A stretch of DNA of 64,000 nt, from the NCBI RefSeq assembly GCF_905220415.1, contig NC_059550.1, positions 7,318,501 to 7,382,500 on the forward strand, given 5' to 3'. The stretch comes from Colias croceus (lineage: Eukaryota > Arthropoda > Insecta > Lepidoptera > Pieridae). Position numbers and translations under genes: made by a program. Position 1 is the stretch's first letter; each line of letters starts with the position of its first letter. The notes below the pieces were generated by a model. The model searched no databases. It was given only the letters and a program-made list of their open reading frames with translations, and was not told the origin of the DNA. Shown one piece after another: positions 46,181 through 59,663 of the stretch.

Positions 46181-47165
46181 TAGCTGTTGCCCGCGACTTC
46201 GTCCGCGATTACGTCGTTTTAGGTCATTCGTCGTTTAAAAAAAATACGTGACACTTTATTTTTAAATGTTCTTAATTGTCTCTTTTAAAATTTAACTACA
46301 TTAAAATTGAAAACTCTGATAAGAAAATCTTAAAATAGGAGAAAATCGAAAATCTGAGGAAAACATGAATGAATGTGGTTTAAATTCTACATTACTTAGT
46401 ATTTCAAAATATAATAATCTAAATTAAATGTAGATTCAGTTTGAGCGCACCGATATAGAATATGTAGCTAAGTATTAAATTACGTTAGTTTACATAGTAA
46501 CAAAACAAAAACACGATGACTTTCTTTCGGTCGGTACCACAAACTAAGCATGTTAATGGTACGTGGCCCGCGTCACTTGACCCCCCGCGAGTTCCCCTCC
46601 GTTGCTATGCGAAAATACATTCGTCGCCCTGCTGTAGGAAAAATTGTAATACTGTGGCCTAGGCGTTATAACACGCCCAGGGAGTTCCTGAGTACCGATA
46701 GACATCTATGCACCCTATCATTTGTCAAACGGTCTTCATATTGAGTAAAAGTTTCAGATTCAGAGTGTTATAGACAAATATAATCAGAAAGCTTCGAACT
46801 CCTAAGCTATCGGAAGTCAACCATAAAAGATAGACATTTATGATGTCGGGAGATATTTTTTATATAATAAGGAGAACATTTCTTTCATACATGATTTCTG
46901 TGTAGCTTTATTCTGTGTACCATAAAGGTTGCACACGCGACGAAAGCTTAAAAATGGAGTTACTGCTCTGCTCAGGAGTATGAAAAATAATTGTACCAAG
47001 TTTCGTTTAAATCCGTCGAGTAGTTTTTGTTTCTGTAACGGTTATACGGACAGACAGACGGACAAAAATTTTACTGTTTGCTTCTTTAGCATCAGTGTCG
47101 ATCCCTAATCACCCCGTGATAGTTATTTAGGAAATATATTTCATGTACAGATTTAATATAAGTAT
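46181..47165 (+). repeat. Older, longer relative of repeat family B
   Basis: Starts actagctgttgcccgcgact and ends with taccaagtttcgtttaaatc, a cggacagacagacggacaaaa run (47049-47067), tcagtgtcgatccctaatca and catgtacagatttaatataa, the same block order as family B but diverged and longer. The frame at 46550-46744 lies inside it and is not treated as a gene. Confidence 0.6.
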
Positions 47166-47419
47166 ACATAATAGGTATATTTAGATTCCAATTTCCAGGT
47201 ACCTAACGTTAAATTCGACTATACAATAACTAACAGACAACGCAGGTTACTCTCGTTTCCGTAGGTAAGTTGAGGCGGTTACATATTCGGTCCTCATAAC
47301 ATCACTTTTAGTGAACGAAACGACAGCGCGGTTTAATTCGATGCCAACACCATAAGAAAAAAGGAAATATTTTTAATTGTGAAAAAATATTATGATTTAC
47401 ACTATTAACACTATTTTAA

Positions 47420-47744
47420 TCTATATTATATTACATATTATAATAAATCTGTTGAAGGGTTAATTCTGTACATTGAAAATATTGAAAAAATAAATAGCAG
47501 GGGGTGTTACTGGATCGATACCAAACCCAAATATTATGTGATTAAAAAAAATTTTGTCTGTCTGTCTGTCTGTATGTGAAGGCATCACGTGAAAACTAAC
47601 GGTTCGATTTCGATGAAACTTGGTATAATTATACCTTATTATCCTGGGCATAAAATAGGATACTTTTTATCCCGGAAAAATACGTAGAAAAAAAACTAAA
47701 TCTTAATTTTTTCCGCGCGGATGGAGTCGCGGGCGGAAGCTAGT
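47420..47744 (-). repeat. Repeat family B, internally deleted copy 4 (inverted)
   Basis: Has both ends of the family but lacks about 170 bp between tcttaattttt and ccgcgcgg, and has only about three tetranucleotide units (near 47558-47572). The frame at 47460-47651 is repeat. Confidence 0.85.
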
Positions 47745-48669
47745 ATAAAATATATGGCTGTGAGTGTGTAAAAATAAATCCAGCTAGTTTCACATCACAC
47801 TTATGTTTATAATTAGCTATACGACATGAAAATATACATATTAATTACCAAGCAATAATCATACAGGTAAATACTGAAGAATTGAAGAATTGAGATGATT
47901 AACAGTCAAAGTTTATTTTAGTAATAACATTTAACAACATGTCAATGATGAAGAAATAATAATTATCAACGAACTAACCTTTTCTATAATACTTAACACA
48001 GCACATTTTTTAAATTATCTTGCTCAACTCTGCTCAAAAATTTGAGGGTTTTGTTGGAACTTTAATGTGTCAAAACTATGATATACCTAAACTACGATAC
48101 AACTTGCATGCGGAAATGCTCATTACAATCAGTAAATTTAAAGAATAACTAACAACATACTATTCAATTTTATTGAGCTGATTAATATCTTTTGCCTGGA
48201 AGAGATCACCGCCGCCAGGCCGCCGCCTAATAAATATACTGTGTTTTCTTATAAAATCGTAACATACTTAATTTCTTTTATCTACTAAATTTTAATAAAT
48301 TTATAACTAAATTCTTTTTATCTAAAAATGAGCTTGAGCTTATATTAGGCAAAAGTATACATTAACTTTTTATAATTTCAGGACCGCACCTTAAATGGGG
48401 CCTCGTAAAATATGCCTACGGGTTATTAATAGAGAAATGATACACAACAAAGTTATGTTGGTTCCATTTTATTTATAAAATATAATGAAAATGGACAAAT
48501 ATAAAACATATTGTGTAAAATGATTAAAAATAAATAAATGAAGCAACTACGATTCAAAGAAAACATCTTTTTCAGTGTGAAAATGCTCTAAGCAATCCTG
48601 GATGATGAGTCATGTACTCTCATCCCAGTACGGTCGGTGCCTCGATAGCCATAACGATAAATATTATAA

Positions 48670-48955
48670 TCAGATAACAGCAAAGTCAGAATAAAAATCA
48701 TAACTTGTACAGTTGTGAGTGCAAAATTTATGTTTCATTTGACAATAACATTTTTTCGGTACTAAAACGTAGTATGTAGTTTGATATATGGTTGGCCGCC
48801 CCTTCTCTCCTTCCTGAAAAATATCCTCCAAAATTACCCGAGATACTTCCAATGATTGAACCATACGTTGGACATTAACTTCAGTCAAAAATTGACGAAG
48901 CGGATGATTACTAATTTCCACTTAATCCTCGCTGCCACTATCTTCATCATCAAAT
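48670..48955 (-). pseudogene. Unidentified decayed minus-strand frame
   Basis: The minus strand reads FDDEDSGSED, then a stop (TAA), then an 83-codon frame with the polar, charged segment RMVQSLEVSRVILEDIFQEG and a Cys/His-rich stretch near CYCQMKHKFCTHNC before the next stop. The acidic run and the mixed amino-acid composition look more protein-like than the chance frames around it, which are Ile/Phe/Tyr-rich. I do not recognise the family. It may be a remnant of a transposon-encoded or retroposed gene. There is no splice or promoter evidence. Confidence 0.2.
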
Positions 48956-49317
48956 CATCAATTTTCAAGTGGTGTTGTAAAATTGTCAGCAGAAATAGTC
49001 TTCCAAAGGCGATATAATTTTATGAATATTGAATCTGTAAATAAAAAAATCAAAAGTTAATTGTAAATCTATAAAAAAAGCTACTTACAAATAAAGTTTT
49101 ATCAACAAACTACTGTTCCCAACGCACCTCAAAATCTTGTAAAAGTCAAAAAGAATTCATCATTCTATTATTTCATTCTAAAAGTGTAATAAAATACTTT
49201 ATAAAACCAATAAAATACACGAATAATATATATTATAAAAAATATATTATAAAAAATAAATACCTATAAAAGTAATAACTTACCTTTTGTATGGTGAAAA
49301 TTCACAAAACACGAAGA

Positions 49318-49440
49318 TTGAATTTGATATTTTTGGTTTTATGACATTCAATTTATAAAGAATAGAAACATTCGATCACGAAATTATGCGGGTTCGAGTC
49401 CCGCCTCGTGATCGAATTTTTTCTATTCTTTATAAATTTA
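49318..49440. repeat. Snap-back repeat with a tRNA T-arm-like hairpin loop
   Basis: The inverted arms tttataaagaatagaaa and (inverted) at 49420-49436 enclose a second hairpin ttcgatcacga / tcgtgatcgaa whose loop holds gcgggttcgagtcccgc, a perfect tRNA T-arm sequence with the GTTCGAGTC core. There is no D-arm, anticodon arm or full acceptor, so it is not a tRNA gene. The left flank (tttgatatttttggttttat, gacattcaa) reappears inverted at 59745-59790. Confidence 0.7.
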
Positions 49441-49914
49441 TAAAACTCGAAGATTTTAAAAATGTAACCAATGAACGCAATCAATGTTAGATTAATTGTA
49501 ATGGTGTCTAGTTTGACTTAAAATAATAAACATCTACCTATCCTCACTTTTAAAAATGTAGTATATTCACACGAAATATAAGCGCACCTTATAGGGAAGG
49601 GAAGATATGGGTTAAAGAGTTAAATAAATAACATGATTATATTTAAATTATTAATTTTCAACAGTATGTTCAGTAGTGTTAACATGTAAATTGATTTGAT
49701 TTTTACGAAATCTCATAGATGGCGCTGTTTCAAATTTGTCTTTATACTACTAAATTCATTAAACTGTTTCTCTGCCCAAATTACGTAAATGACATAGGTA
49801 GTTTTTATTTTGTAAAGCTAGATAATAGCATGGCTTACTCGAAACCAACATTGAAACATGAGTCTTTAGATTGTACGCTGTCGTAGTACACGGAATATGT
49901 AAGAAAAATAAAGG

Positions 49915-50199
49915 TTCACTGCTCCTCCCCCGAAGGTGATATCATGATAATATGTATAAACTATCCTCACCCGACCTCTAAGGAATATTCATGCAAAATT
50001 TGAAGTAAATCTATTCAGTACTTTCTGAGATTAGCAAGGAAATACATACAGACAAACAGACATACAGACAAACAGACAAAAATTCTAAAAACTATGTTTT
50101 TGGCTTCTATATCGATTATAGATCATGGATTATGTATTCTTTTAAAAAAAAATTCAATGTACAGTTTTGACTTTCCTACGATTTTATTATATGTATAGT
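49915..50199 (+). repeat. Diverged (CAGA)-type repeat fragment
   Basis: It contains gcaaaatttgaagtaaatct, a run of cagacaaacagac units (50050-50078), ttggcttctatatcgattat and the shared tail caatgtacag ... gattttattatatgtatag. It is a distant relative or 3' part of the family B architecture. Confidence 0.55.
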
Positions 50200-53100
50200 A
50201 TGTTGATGAAAAATATTGGAACTTTAATTAATGTATTATTCATAAGTAATAATATAGGTGGAGTTTTAGAGTATAGGAGCCTTGTTAAACAGCGTAAGTA
50301 AAAAATACGTCGATTTGAACTTGATATATGAAATGTAGGAATCAATTTTAAATATATAGATACACAACGTAGATCTAGAGAAATATTGCCAGGCCATATA
50401 TCATACGAATACAAAACGTCGTTGATTGATGTTCCCGCTCAGACATGTTATGTTTCAAGTTTTACAAGGAATAATACAATTATACATTACGAAATTTGCT
50501 CGTATTCTTAATTTTTCACAATCGAATTACAAAATTGATTCAAATGCAAATAAAACGTGCAAATGTTTATCGAGTCAGTCTGATAACCGTCGTTACGTAA
50601 ATACCGACTCAACATCAGTCAATAACTCAATTACTTTGGAGGTTCAGTACGAAAGGCGAATTCAATTACTTACATAAAATATACAGATCTACAGACTAGC
50701 AACCGTCTTGTACCTTTTGATGTTTTAGTTTTAACTTACGTTCAAAATAAACATTGACTGTTAAAAAAGTATCAAACATATCTATTCCACTTTATGTACA
50801 TACCTTTTACATTTTACATGCTTGTGTCAAAACATGGAATCCTTAAAATTATGCGTGCAGCGTGCTTGCGCATGTAAAAAGTAAAATAACTGTAACTTTC
50901 GTTACTACAACAACCAAAACAAAAAAGAACGTGGCGTTACCACGGCATAAAAAGGTATCTGGCAAGATTTATCGATCTTCCAACCTATGACTTCATCCCA
51001 AACAGGTTTGAATGGCTAAGATACCGCACTCCTGATGTATCATTTGCTTCTGTTATCTTATCAAGTTTCTTATCACGAAGGAAGCGGGCCACAGAAGCCT
51101 CTTCCTTCTTCCTTCTTCCTCATCCGATAATCATGTTTGGAAAAATAAATAATTTTATGTATATGAAATATTATATGAAAAGCTTTCGAACATGTAATAC
51201 GTATTTATTAAGCTTGTATAGAACTGTGGGGTATTATAACTTATACTATATTATAACTATTGTGGTCGTAAAGTAGCTTTTGTATTCTATAAAAAGTTAT
51301 TCTTAGTGCTTCTTATACTTACTTACGAAATTCTGGATTGGCATATTGCTGTAGTCATAATATATAATTCTAATAAAAACGCACCCATGAATATATATCT
51401 CCAAATATTATATTAAACATTCCATTCCGTACAGTGTAAACCACAAGTTCTTGTGGTTACGATATAGGCACAACATACATAAACTCGTAAACCTTCGCGG
51501 TTCGGCGTACTTAATAGTTATAAGTTTTATAACTTTGCTCTCCGTGTTTCCAATAACCTAATTAGAGTTTATGTTAAAACTTTCTTAAAAGTGAGTAAAT
51601 TGGATAAATCTCCAAGTTCTATAATTTATTTAGAGTACTTGAAATAATATAAGATTTCGCATTTGATAATAGGTAATCACAAATGGCATGTTTAAAAATA
51701 ATATTTGAAAGGAGTAACACACATCAACCGAAGTATATTCAAGTTTTCATTTATTTGTAAGAATACAATATTAGGTTGTAAATGTCAATATTAAATATAG
51801 TATCCAAAACACGTGTTAATACCTCATTATAATAATATGTAGAGCACACGTAGAGATTCATATGGCCAAAACAAAAGAAAGCTTTCCAAGTTCCCGTATT
51901 CGTATTGTATTTTCTCGGTTAAACACCTGTGGGGTAGTTATTGAAGCAAGCTCATCGAGGCGAATGTAAAATATTCACGCAAGCGAATGCATCTCTAAAT
52001 ATATTATTTAGTATAAAAATTTAGAGTAACATGAACTCATATGAAAGGATTTTGGACAATGATCATCATTATTATCCAACAACTGCATTCAAATCCACCA
52101 AAGCAATACTCATAAATCCGTTCACACGTATTTAAACCTGATTTAGTAGATATCATAAAAATTAAAAAATAATTATTAATGGAATAAGTATAATAGATTT
52201 TTGATACGTATTTTTTTAAATAAAGGTGGGCAATAAAGACGTGCGGCCAGGCGTGACTGATCAAAGCCTCCCGCTCTTTGATTATCCAGCTGATAACGAG
52301 AAACAGATTTACTATGACAATGTCGTTTTAAACAAGCCTTTTAATGCCCATAATGTAGTCAATTATTATGGATATTGATATCACTGTGTTGTATGTTGTT
52401 GTTACCATTTACCAACGAGGGTTGATGGCCGTTAGATAGATAAAAGTCTGGATAGTATCGGGTTCATTTCAACAATTTACTAAGGACAATCTTAATTACC
52501 ACAGACACTACGAATACAATTAAAAACATCGAAAAAACCGTAGTAAAAAATATAATTAATTCAAAATTCCAGGAGCCGAGTTTCAAGAGTTTAATAATTA
52601 CTTTTAAAGACTGTGTTTATTCCAAATAACAAAGGTATTTTGTAGGTCATTGGACAATAATTCCACTTGTATAAGAAAAAATGCTCACACTAACAAATGT
52701 GTCGTGATTAAAGGACAAATTGAGGAATGAGGCGCCGACTCGTCGCGCCACCCGCATATTCAAGGATCATATTACCTATGTCTCTTGTACACAACTCCTT
52801 AGAAACGATTTTATTATAAAATTTAAGATTTTTGTATTAATGTATAGCATCAATAAAAATATCTTACATAATGCGATTAAAATATGCACACCCTAAAACA
52901 CTAAAATGATTATAGGTAACTATAGTGCGAATTTTCACTTTCGTTTTGCAAATTTAATCTGCCTAGCAAATGACTTGTATGTACGTAAATATTCCATCAC
53001 AATTTTTAATTAACTCTTACCGACGAAATAGGGATATGTTCTCAATGCATACCAATGAACAAATAAACATATAAATCGTTCGCTTATCCGACCTCTATAG

Positions 53101-55279
53101 TTAATGAAAATCACTTGAACCACGTCAAGCTGTATCTGTTTTGCAAATAGATCACGTTAACAGTGATCTAGATTCTAACTAGGTCTTGTTTCAGATATTA
53201 ATCATTTGCTACTGGATGAAATTTCTAGAACATAGCCTTGATCTGTTTTCCCCGTCTAGGATGTAATGGACAATTTAACCTTTATAAAGTTTGTCATGGC
53301 AGTCCAAGATAAAGTGCTTTCATTGTAGGGTCTTGAATAACACGACGCCTTTGTTAACTTCCGAGATTGGTTTGTTTTATTATTTATGTAAATATTTTGT
53401 GTTATAAGAAAATTTTATTTATCTTTTTTATTAAACTTCATAATAAAATTATTTAGAAGTACTAGAAATATATCTATTAACCAAAACAATTTAAAAATAT
53501 TTCCACGAACTCCGGAAAAGCGCACTCGTCTCCAGGGGATGCTATGATAATTACGGCATGCATGACAACTTTTTAATGTACACTCGTTCTAAAAAATTTC
53601 AAGCTGAAATATAAAAAAAATATTCCAAATAATAAATAAAAAGATATAATATTTAAGTAAATTATAATCAAACATAATATTTCAGACAACTAGGCGTCTC
53701 TTTCAGGCGCCATAAAGACGTGGGCGTGTTTTGAGGCCGAGACTAAGCGAAAGGTCTAATTCTAGTTTAGAATTAAATAAGATCTCGTAAATAATACATT
53801 GTTAAATCAAGTATTCAGTTACTTCTGAATTTCTTCGTTTATATTTTTTGTTTTAGTTCAACCTAAGTATCTGAAAGTAATTTATTCTTCTCTTTTATGA
53901 GTTCAAAATAACAAATAAATAAGTTAATTTAGTATAAAAGATTAAGTAACTACATATTGTATTGAACAGTACTTCTTGAACAGTAGTAATTGTAAAAGTT
54001 CTATTTATAAGAATTATTCGAAATAATTATTTTCTAACCTTTTCACCTCTATTTTTACCCATTAACACTAATGATACCACGCACACAAGCACAAAATTCT
54101 TTCCTCAGCGAACCAGTGTAGGTATATAAAATTCATAAGCCGAACACCTTTGTGGATGCCTTTGATCGTAATCCCGTCTAACAAAATGAATTAAACATGT
54201 CCCTCGGCAGGGCCTATGGAAATTTTAACATCCTCAAAGTTCGGTGATTACGACAAACTTCGGTACGTTCAAGTTGTTTGGAAACGAAAGCAAAATCAAT
54301 GAATTTTAAACAAAGTGATAAATAAACTTGCTAATTGTGGAGGTTTGTTAAGTAATTAAGGACTGATTTTTCGTTTAAGTAAAATTACTCAATACATAGA
54401 AGACAGGTATAAGTAAAGCCATCACATTATTATTAGGTCCATAAGTTACGAATTGATTATATTGTACTCTGTCTTGTCAGTGAATAATCAAAGCTGCTAT
54501 ACCAGATTAATAGCTCAATCCTACAAACATCATTAAACGATATATCCTCACATTAGCAATTTATTACTAGCTGAGAGAACGGCCATAGATTAATCAAACA
54601 CAAATATAGAGTTATTAGGGGTTTGGGCTGTCAATTTGTCAAATGTTTATAAATGACCTTTATACTAACGAATTGTTTCAACCATCTTTATATGGGCCTG
54701 TCCATCTTTATTAATATATTTTGTTGTGTGAATAATTTATTCATTATAGATAAACGCGATAATTATTGTCGTCAATAGAGTCGCAAATGAATATCTCGTA
54801 TTTACGTAATATGATTTGACTTGAAACGATACATTACAATAATATTGTGATCGAAATAATTATTGTAAAGGGAAATTATAATTGTTTGTTCATAAGCTCT
54901 GATGGGTTATTGTGTTTACTTGACTTAATGATATTTTCATAATTAAAGTCGTAAAAAATCGTCGTTTTGTTAGCTTGGCGAGAAAAAGAAAGTAAGGAAA
55001 AAAATGTAAAAAACTCAAAGTTAAAGTTACCTACAACATAATAAAAAATAGGTTTGTTCAGGAGCCTTGGTGCGCGAGTCCAATTCACACTTGACGGTTT
55101 TATTTATACTCATAATATACTTTTTTAATAAAATACGACCCAAATGATTATTTTTGCATTAAATGTAGAAGCAAGACTTTAGAAGACTAAGTACCAAACT
55201 AGAAATTTACTAAAGCTATAAATTGCGTATGGAAAGAATCATATTTTGCACAATAAAGAATTATAAATAAATAAATATA

Positions 55280-55670
55280 CAGGGTTACTTGTAAAACACC
55301 GGCAACCTCGCAGGACAAGATAGCTAACATCTTAGGCAACAACAATTGTTCTACAACTATTGATAATTTGTTAGATTTTCATACAAAAATAAATATTCAT
55401 TTAATTTTCCGTTTGAATATTATAAACTCTACGCCTCCCAAAAATTACGTACACAAGAAGCGAACGAAAGGGGGAATGGGGCGTCGCGTCGTCTATCCGA
55501 TAATGAATAGAACATAGACTTACAAATGTTAGGAGAGTACAATAAAAGTTTAAAAAAATCATTTAAAAATAATTTATTGCGTTATGCCAAAAGTCGTAGA
55601 ACAAATGTTGTTACTTATGATGTTAGCTATCTTGTCCTGCGAGGTTGCTGGTGTTTTACAAGTAACCCTG
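55280..55670. mobile_element. Tc1/mariner-type MITE with 52-bp inverted ends and TA duplication
   Basis: Terminal repeats of 52 bp start cagggttacttgtaaaacac and differ at one position (cggcaac / cagcaac). TA dinucleotides flank both ends (55278-55279 and 55671-55672), the target duplication of the Tc1/mariner superfamily. The 391-bp element has no transposase frame. The minus-strand frame 55627-55833 overlaps its right end by chance. Confidence 0.88.
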
Positions 55671-58009
55671 TATATAAATAAATAAAATGATATTGTATTG
55701 TTAAAATATCATTTGTGGAACACAAATGACGCTTAACCGTTATCTCACGAGTGAAGTGGCTTGACTTTGATGTCGGAAGCAAAATTAATTTAAGCTCACC
55801 TGGACACTCGCTTCCGAGTTTGTAATTTTGCAATTTTTAACATGACATTCACTATCGCTTTTGTGAACCTTGTTTATATTTAATATTCCCCAGGAATAAA
55901 ACTGCATTAAACGTGAACAAAATTGTAACTATGATAAGTGTGAAAAAAAACAGTTCCATTTCAATTACAACCTTATCTGGTGTAAAGAATTAATATAAGT
56001 AGGAACATTGGAATCTAGGTTACAATTCAACATTAATTTGCGATAGAAGTATCACACTTCGTAGCACTTAACTATAGCGTGACTGTTGCATGGTAAGAAC
56101 TTAGTTATATTAATGAAAAAAATACCTATTTTATTAAACTTATAATAATATAAAAGTCATATGAAAAGCTTTATTTATCGTATATTTCAGATTTATATAA
56201 GCAGTGGCGCGTCGTAGGCTCGTAGCATATTCCGTAGCACTCAATAGACGGCTAGTTCAAATTTTATTCGTTGACGTGTCTGAAATAAAGTAAGCAAAAT
56301 TTATATCTAGTGTATTTTCGGGCTATGGCCACAGCAAATTCGAAATATTGATTAATTAAAACAATAGATAGAGACTAATATAGTAGACTAGACCTAATTC
56401 AAGGAATTCACCTCAATAGCGAATATAAATTTTGCAGACGTCGTAACTCTTTAATAAATAAACATTCAACTTTTCGGTAAAGCAATAACTAATACATCAT
56501 ATTGTTTATTCATTTATTCGATATTAAACCCAGATTTTATTCATGTTCATCTACAATATACAGAGAATGAACAGAAAGTTAAAAATACAACAGAATATTA
56601 CGTTTCAATTCTTTGTCCTCTCCATTTTATTTTAAAACTAAAAAAATTACGGTAGCTATCTGAAAAACCCTGAACACCAAGTCTATATACTATGGATATT
56701 CAAATTAGCTACTATATATTCATACTCGTGTCTTGCAAATTTGACTTATTCAGTTAGAATGTGCTAACTGCTAACAAGACTAGATTAAGCGCTTAATTAC
56801 GTTGACACTATCTGCCTCGCCAGGTATTGTGTGATTCTATTAATATTGCATTATGTATATAAATAGGCTTGAAATCAAGCTTAAGTTTATTAGGATAGGG
56901 TTTTTATCAACAAACAAAAAATAAAACTAGATTAATTAAGAATTTGGCTTCTTTTCAAATATATATTTTAAAATATTCTTATTTCAGAAAGCACAATTAA
57001 AGAACCATAGCTAAAATTAAATTGCAGATACTTCACATCCTCGTGTATTCAGCTCGGACACTGCAAAAACAAGGCCATTTTCGGGGGACCAATTAACCGA
57101 CAATCTAGTCGAAATGTAGTTTATTAAAGCAATGACAATTACGCGGAGCACCGCAAACTCGTATCAGATAATAGTCAATTTCATTAACAAAGGACAGCAC
57201 TTGTGTAACAAAATAAACTAATATATGGTTAAAAGTTCAAAATAACATGCAATTTCATACTTACCGACTTTACTTTAAAGTGTATTAAGTAGTTTAATAA
57301 TAGGCCATTAAGGATGTGAAAAAAGTATATATTTATTACAGACTAGCTTTCCTCCGAAAGCTTCGCTCGTGTTTTTTTTTAAATTAACACCCTGACAAAA
57401 TTTCTCGTAACAATGTGTTTAAAATAGAGAAAAAAAATCACTACAAATTTCCCAATTTAAAGTATGTATAGCGCCCGGCCAACTTCTTGGCAAAAGAGTA
57501 GCGTGGTGGGGGAAGTTTGCGCATCAAGTTTTAGTACATTTTTATATACGCAAGCTTCCCAAGCTACGTTAAAAAGTGGTCAAGTTACGTGCCGACAACT
57601 GAATATTAAAATAAGACCTTAATATATATTATAAAAAGACCATAACAAGAACAAGAATATAAAGTGCTTTTAAACTTGATATTCTTTAACCTTGAGAGGT
57701 TTCTGTCATGAACATTTTTCTTTGATATTCTCCAGTCTTACATATAATTAGGACTTGTCAAAATGATTACGTTAGCGCAAGCGTTTAGCGTCGTATTGTC
57801 CATGAATGTTTTATTATATCCATCTTTCAACTTTTAACATAAATTGATAACTTCTAACATGTTTAGTTTAATACAAATAAGTTTGAAGATAAACTTTGAA
57901 TTATATTTAGATTATGAGGAAGCTTTATAGCCACTTAATCGAGTTTGCAAACTCTTGATGTTATATATGTATAATGTGTCTACGAAATCTAAAGACATCA
58001 TAATATTAC

Positions 58010-58212
58010 TTATTTTTTTTTTTCTAAATCGTAGCGGGCATCTGAGCTGGTGGTCCTCCTGTAAGCGCCTCCCATGAATATTGGTAGACGAAGGGCCTCT
58101 GCGAATGCGGTGTGCGCTTTTAAAGGCTAGGATAAGGAAAGGATTGACAACGGTAACAAAGTAGGGGATTGAGAAGGGTTAGGAAAAGGATACGGACCTC
58201 CGGCTGAAATAT
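58010..58212. repeat. Non-LTR retroelement or SINE 3'-end fragment
   Basis: A T-rich run is followed by gtagcgggcatctgagctgg, tcctcctgtaagcgcctccc, gacgaagggcctctgcgaat, gcgcttttaaaggctagga and aaggaaaggattg. The layout and GC rise are typical of 3' ends of lepidopteran non-LTR elements in inverted orientation. Confidence 0.5.
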
Positions 58213-59363
58213 AATATAGGTTTACAGATTTTGTAAAATTTCAATAAATATTTATCAAATACCTATCCAACAAATCTTAATAGTAGCTTACATCTTAGGC
58301 TTACATTTTATGGCACAAGTTTCAGTTGTAATATTTCTATTATACATAGTATGTATGTTATGCTTAAAACTGATAACTTCTGTACCAAATTACATCAGTC
58401 GCTTTTGCGAGATATGGAAAAAACAAAAAAATTTTCACTTATTATATCCGATTTCTGGTTTAACGTCGCAGACATCCTTTTATAGATTACCTTAAATGTG
58501 AAAAATTATTCCGAATCATGTTTTCTTTCTTCGTTTATAACATTAATTTTCTAGGTATCAAAAGATGGCATTTTGTCCCCCGAGACTATTTAACTTAATT
58601 ATGATCATTATTCAGAAAATTCGCCTTTTCTTAAAATATTACGAAAATCGGGACGCTTAAAAATGTTGAATAGTCTAATTAGATACAATTTACGTTACTG
58701 AATTATTAGATAATTTTATGCGTTCTTGTTAATTAACTAAATATGTACCTAGCTAAATTATTATTTGATTACATTGTATTAGATAATTAGATAACATACC
58801 TAATATAATTATAATTAATACGATACAATATTCCTGTTTTATACAAAACAAGAGACAACCCAATTGTAGATCGATCGTATTGATTGATTGATCGTTACTA
58901 AAATAATAGCGGCAAAAAATGTACCAAAAAGTCAACAAATTAGTTGTCAATAGTACTTTAAAATACTTGATCGAATGATACGGTCCCGTTAGAATATAAA
59001 ATATAAACGTACGAATTCAGTTTTTATCTAATAAAAGAGAAACTTACCTTATCTCTATATCATTGACAACACAAAGAGGGTAAACAGAACCAGATCCTGA
59101 ATCGCGAAGGAGACACCATTGTACATATTATATTGAATAACACTGACATACTTACTTATGATAATTTTTCTACATCGTTGCGTCTTCACGTCTGAAAAGC
59201 GATCGCTTTATCTGCCGCCGTCGGCTTCAATCAATTGAATTGAATTCTGACAGAATAACGTTAACCTACGTCAGAGGGAACCTAATATACAAGTTACAAC
59301 ATGTTATTTTTTGATCGCGTATCCAACATAAAAAATGTGTGCTTGTACTAGTGTACACACGTA

Positions 59364-59546
59364 AGAAGTGAAACTTCTTTATGACCTTATTTTTCAAAAA
59401 ATAATTTACTATATGCTACTTAACAGAAATACGTCGAATCACGCGTGGTAATATGGTGGGATAAGAAAAAGATGGCGCGTAACGGAAAAATGTCACGCGT
59501 AACGAAAAAATGACACTAAATTTTTTTCCAACCCCGAAACAGAAGT
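59364..59546. mobile_element. MITE family E, copy 2
   Basis: Same interior as copy 1 (aaaaaataatttactatatg, aatcacgcgtggtaa, aaagatggcgcgtaacgg, cgcgtaacgaaaaaatg) with a degraded right end (cagaagtgcat). The shared gtactagtgtacacacgtaa is immediately upstream here too, at 59345, so the mobile unit may be larger than the inverted ends. Confidence 0.75.
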
Positions 59547-59663
59547 GCATAAATGCATTGCTTTTTCACAACATAATACCTATGTAACATATTGCGGCGC
59601 GTACGCCGTTAATTGTATTTTGATAATGTGTAAGAAATGTAAGAAAATGTTATAATCTTATGT

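Noticed and set aside
48190..48235. GC-richer gcctggaagagatcaccgcc segment
   Set aside because: It resembles a short decayed piece of a lepidopteran LINE 3' region, too short and diverged to annotate with confidence.
49377..49410. Possible tRNA gene
   Set aside because: Only a T-arm-like hairpin is present. There is no D-arm, anticodon arm or paired 7-bp acceptor at the right distance.
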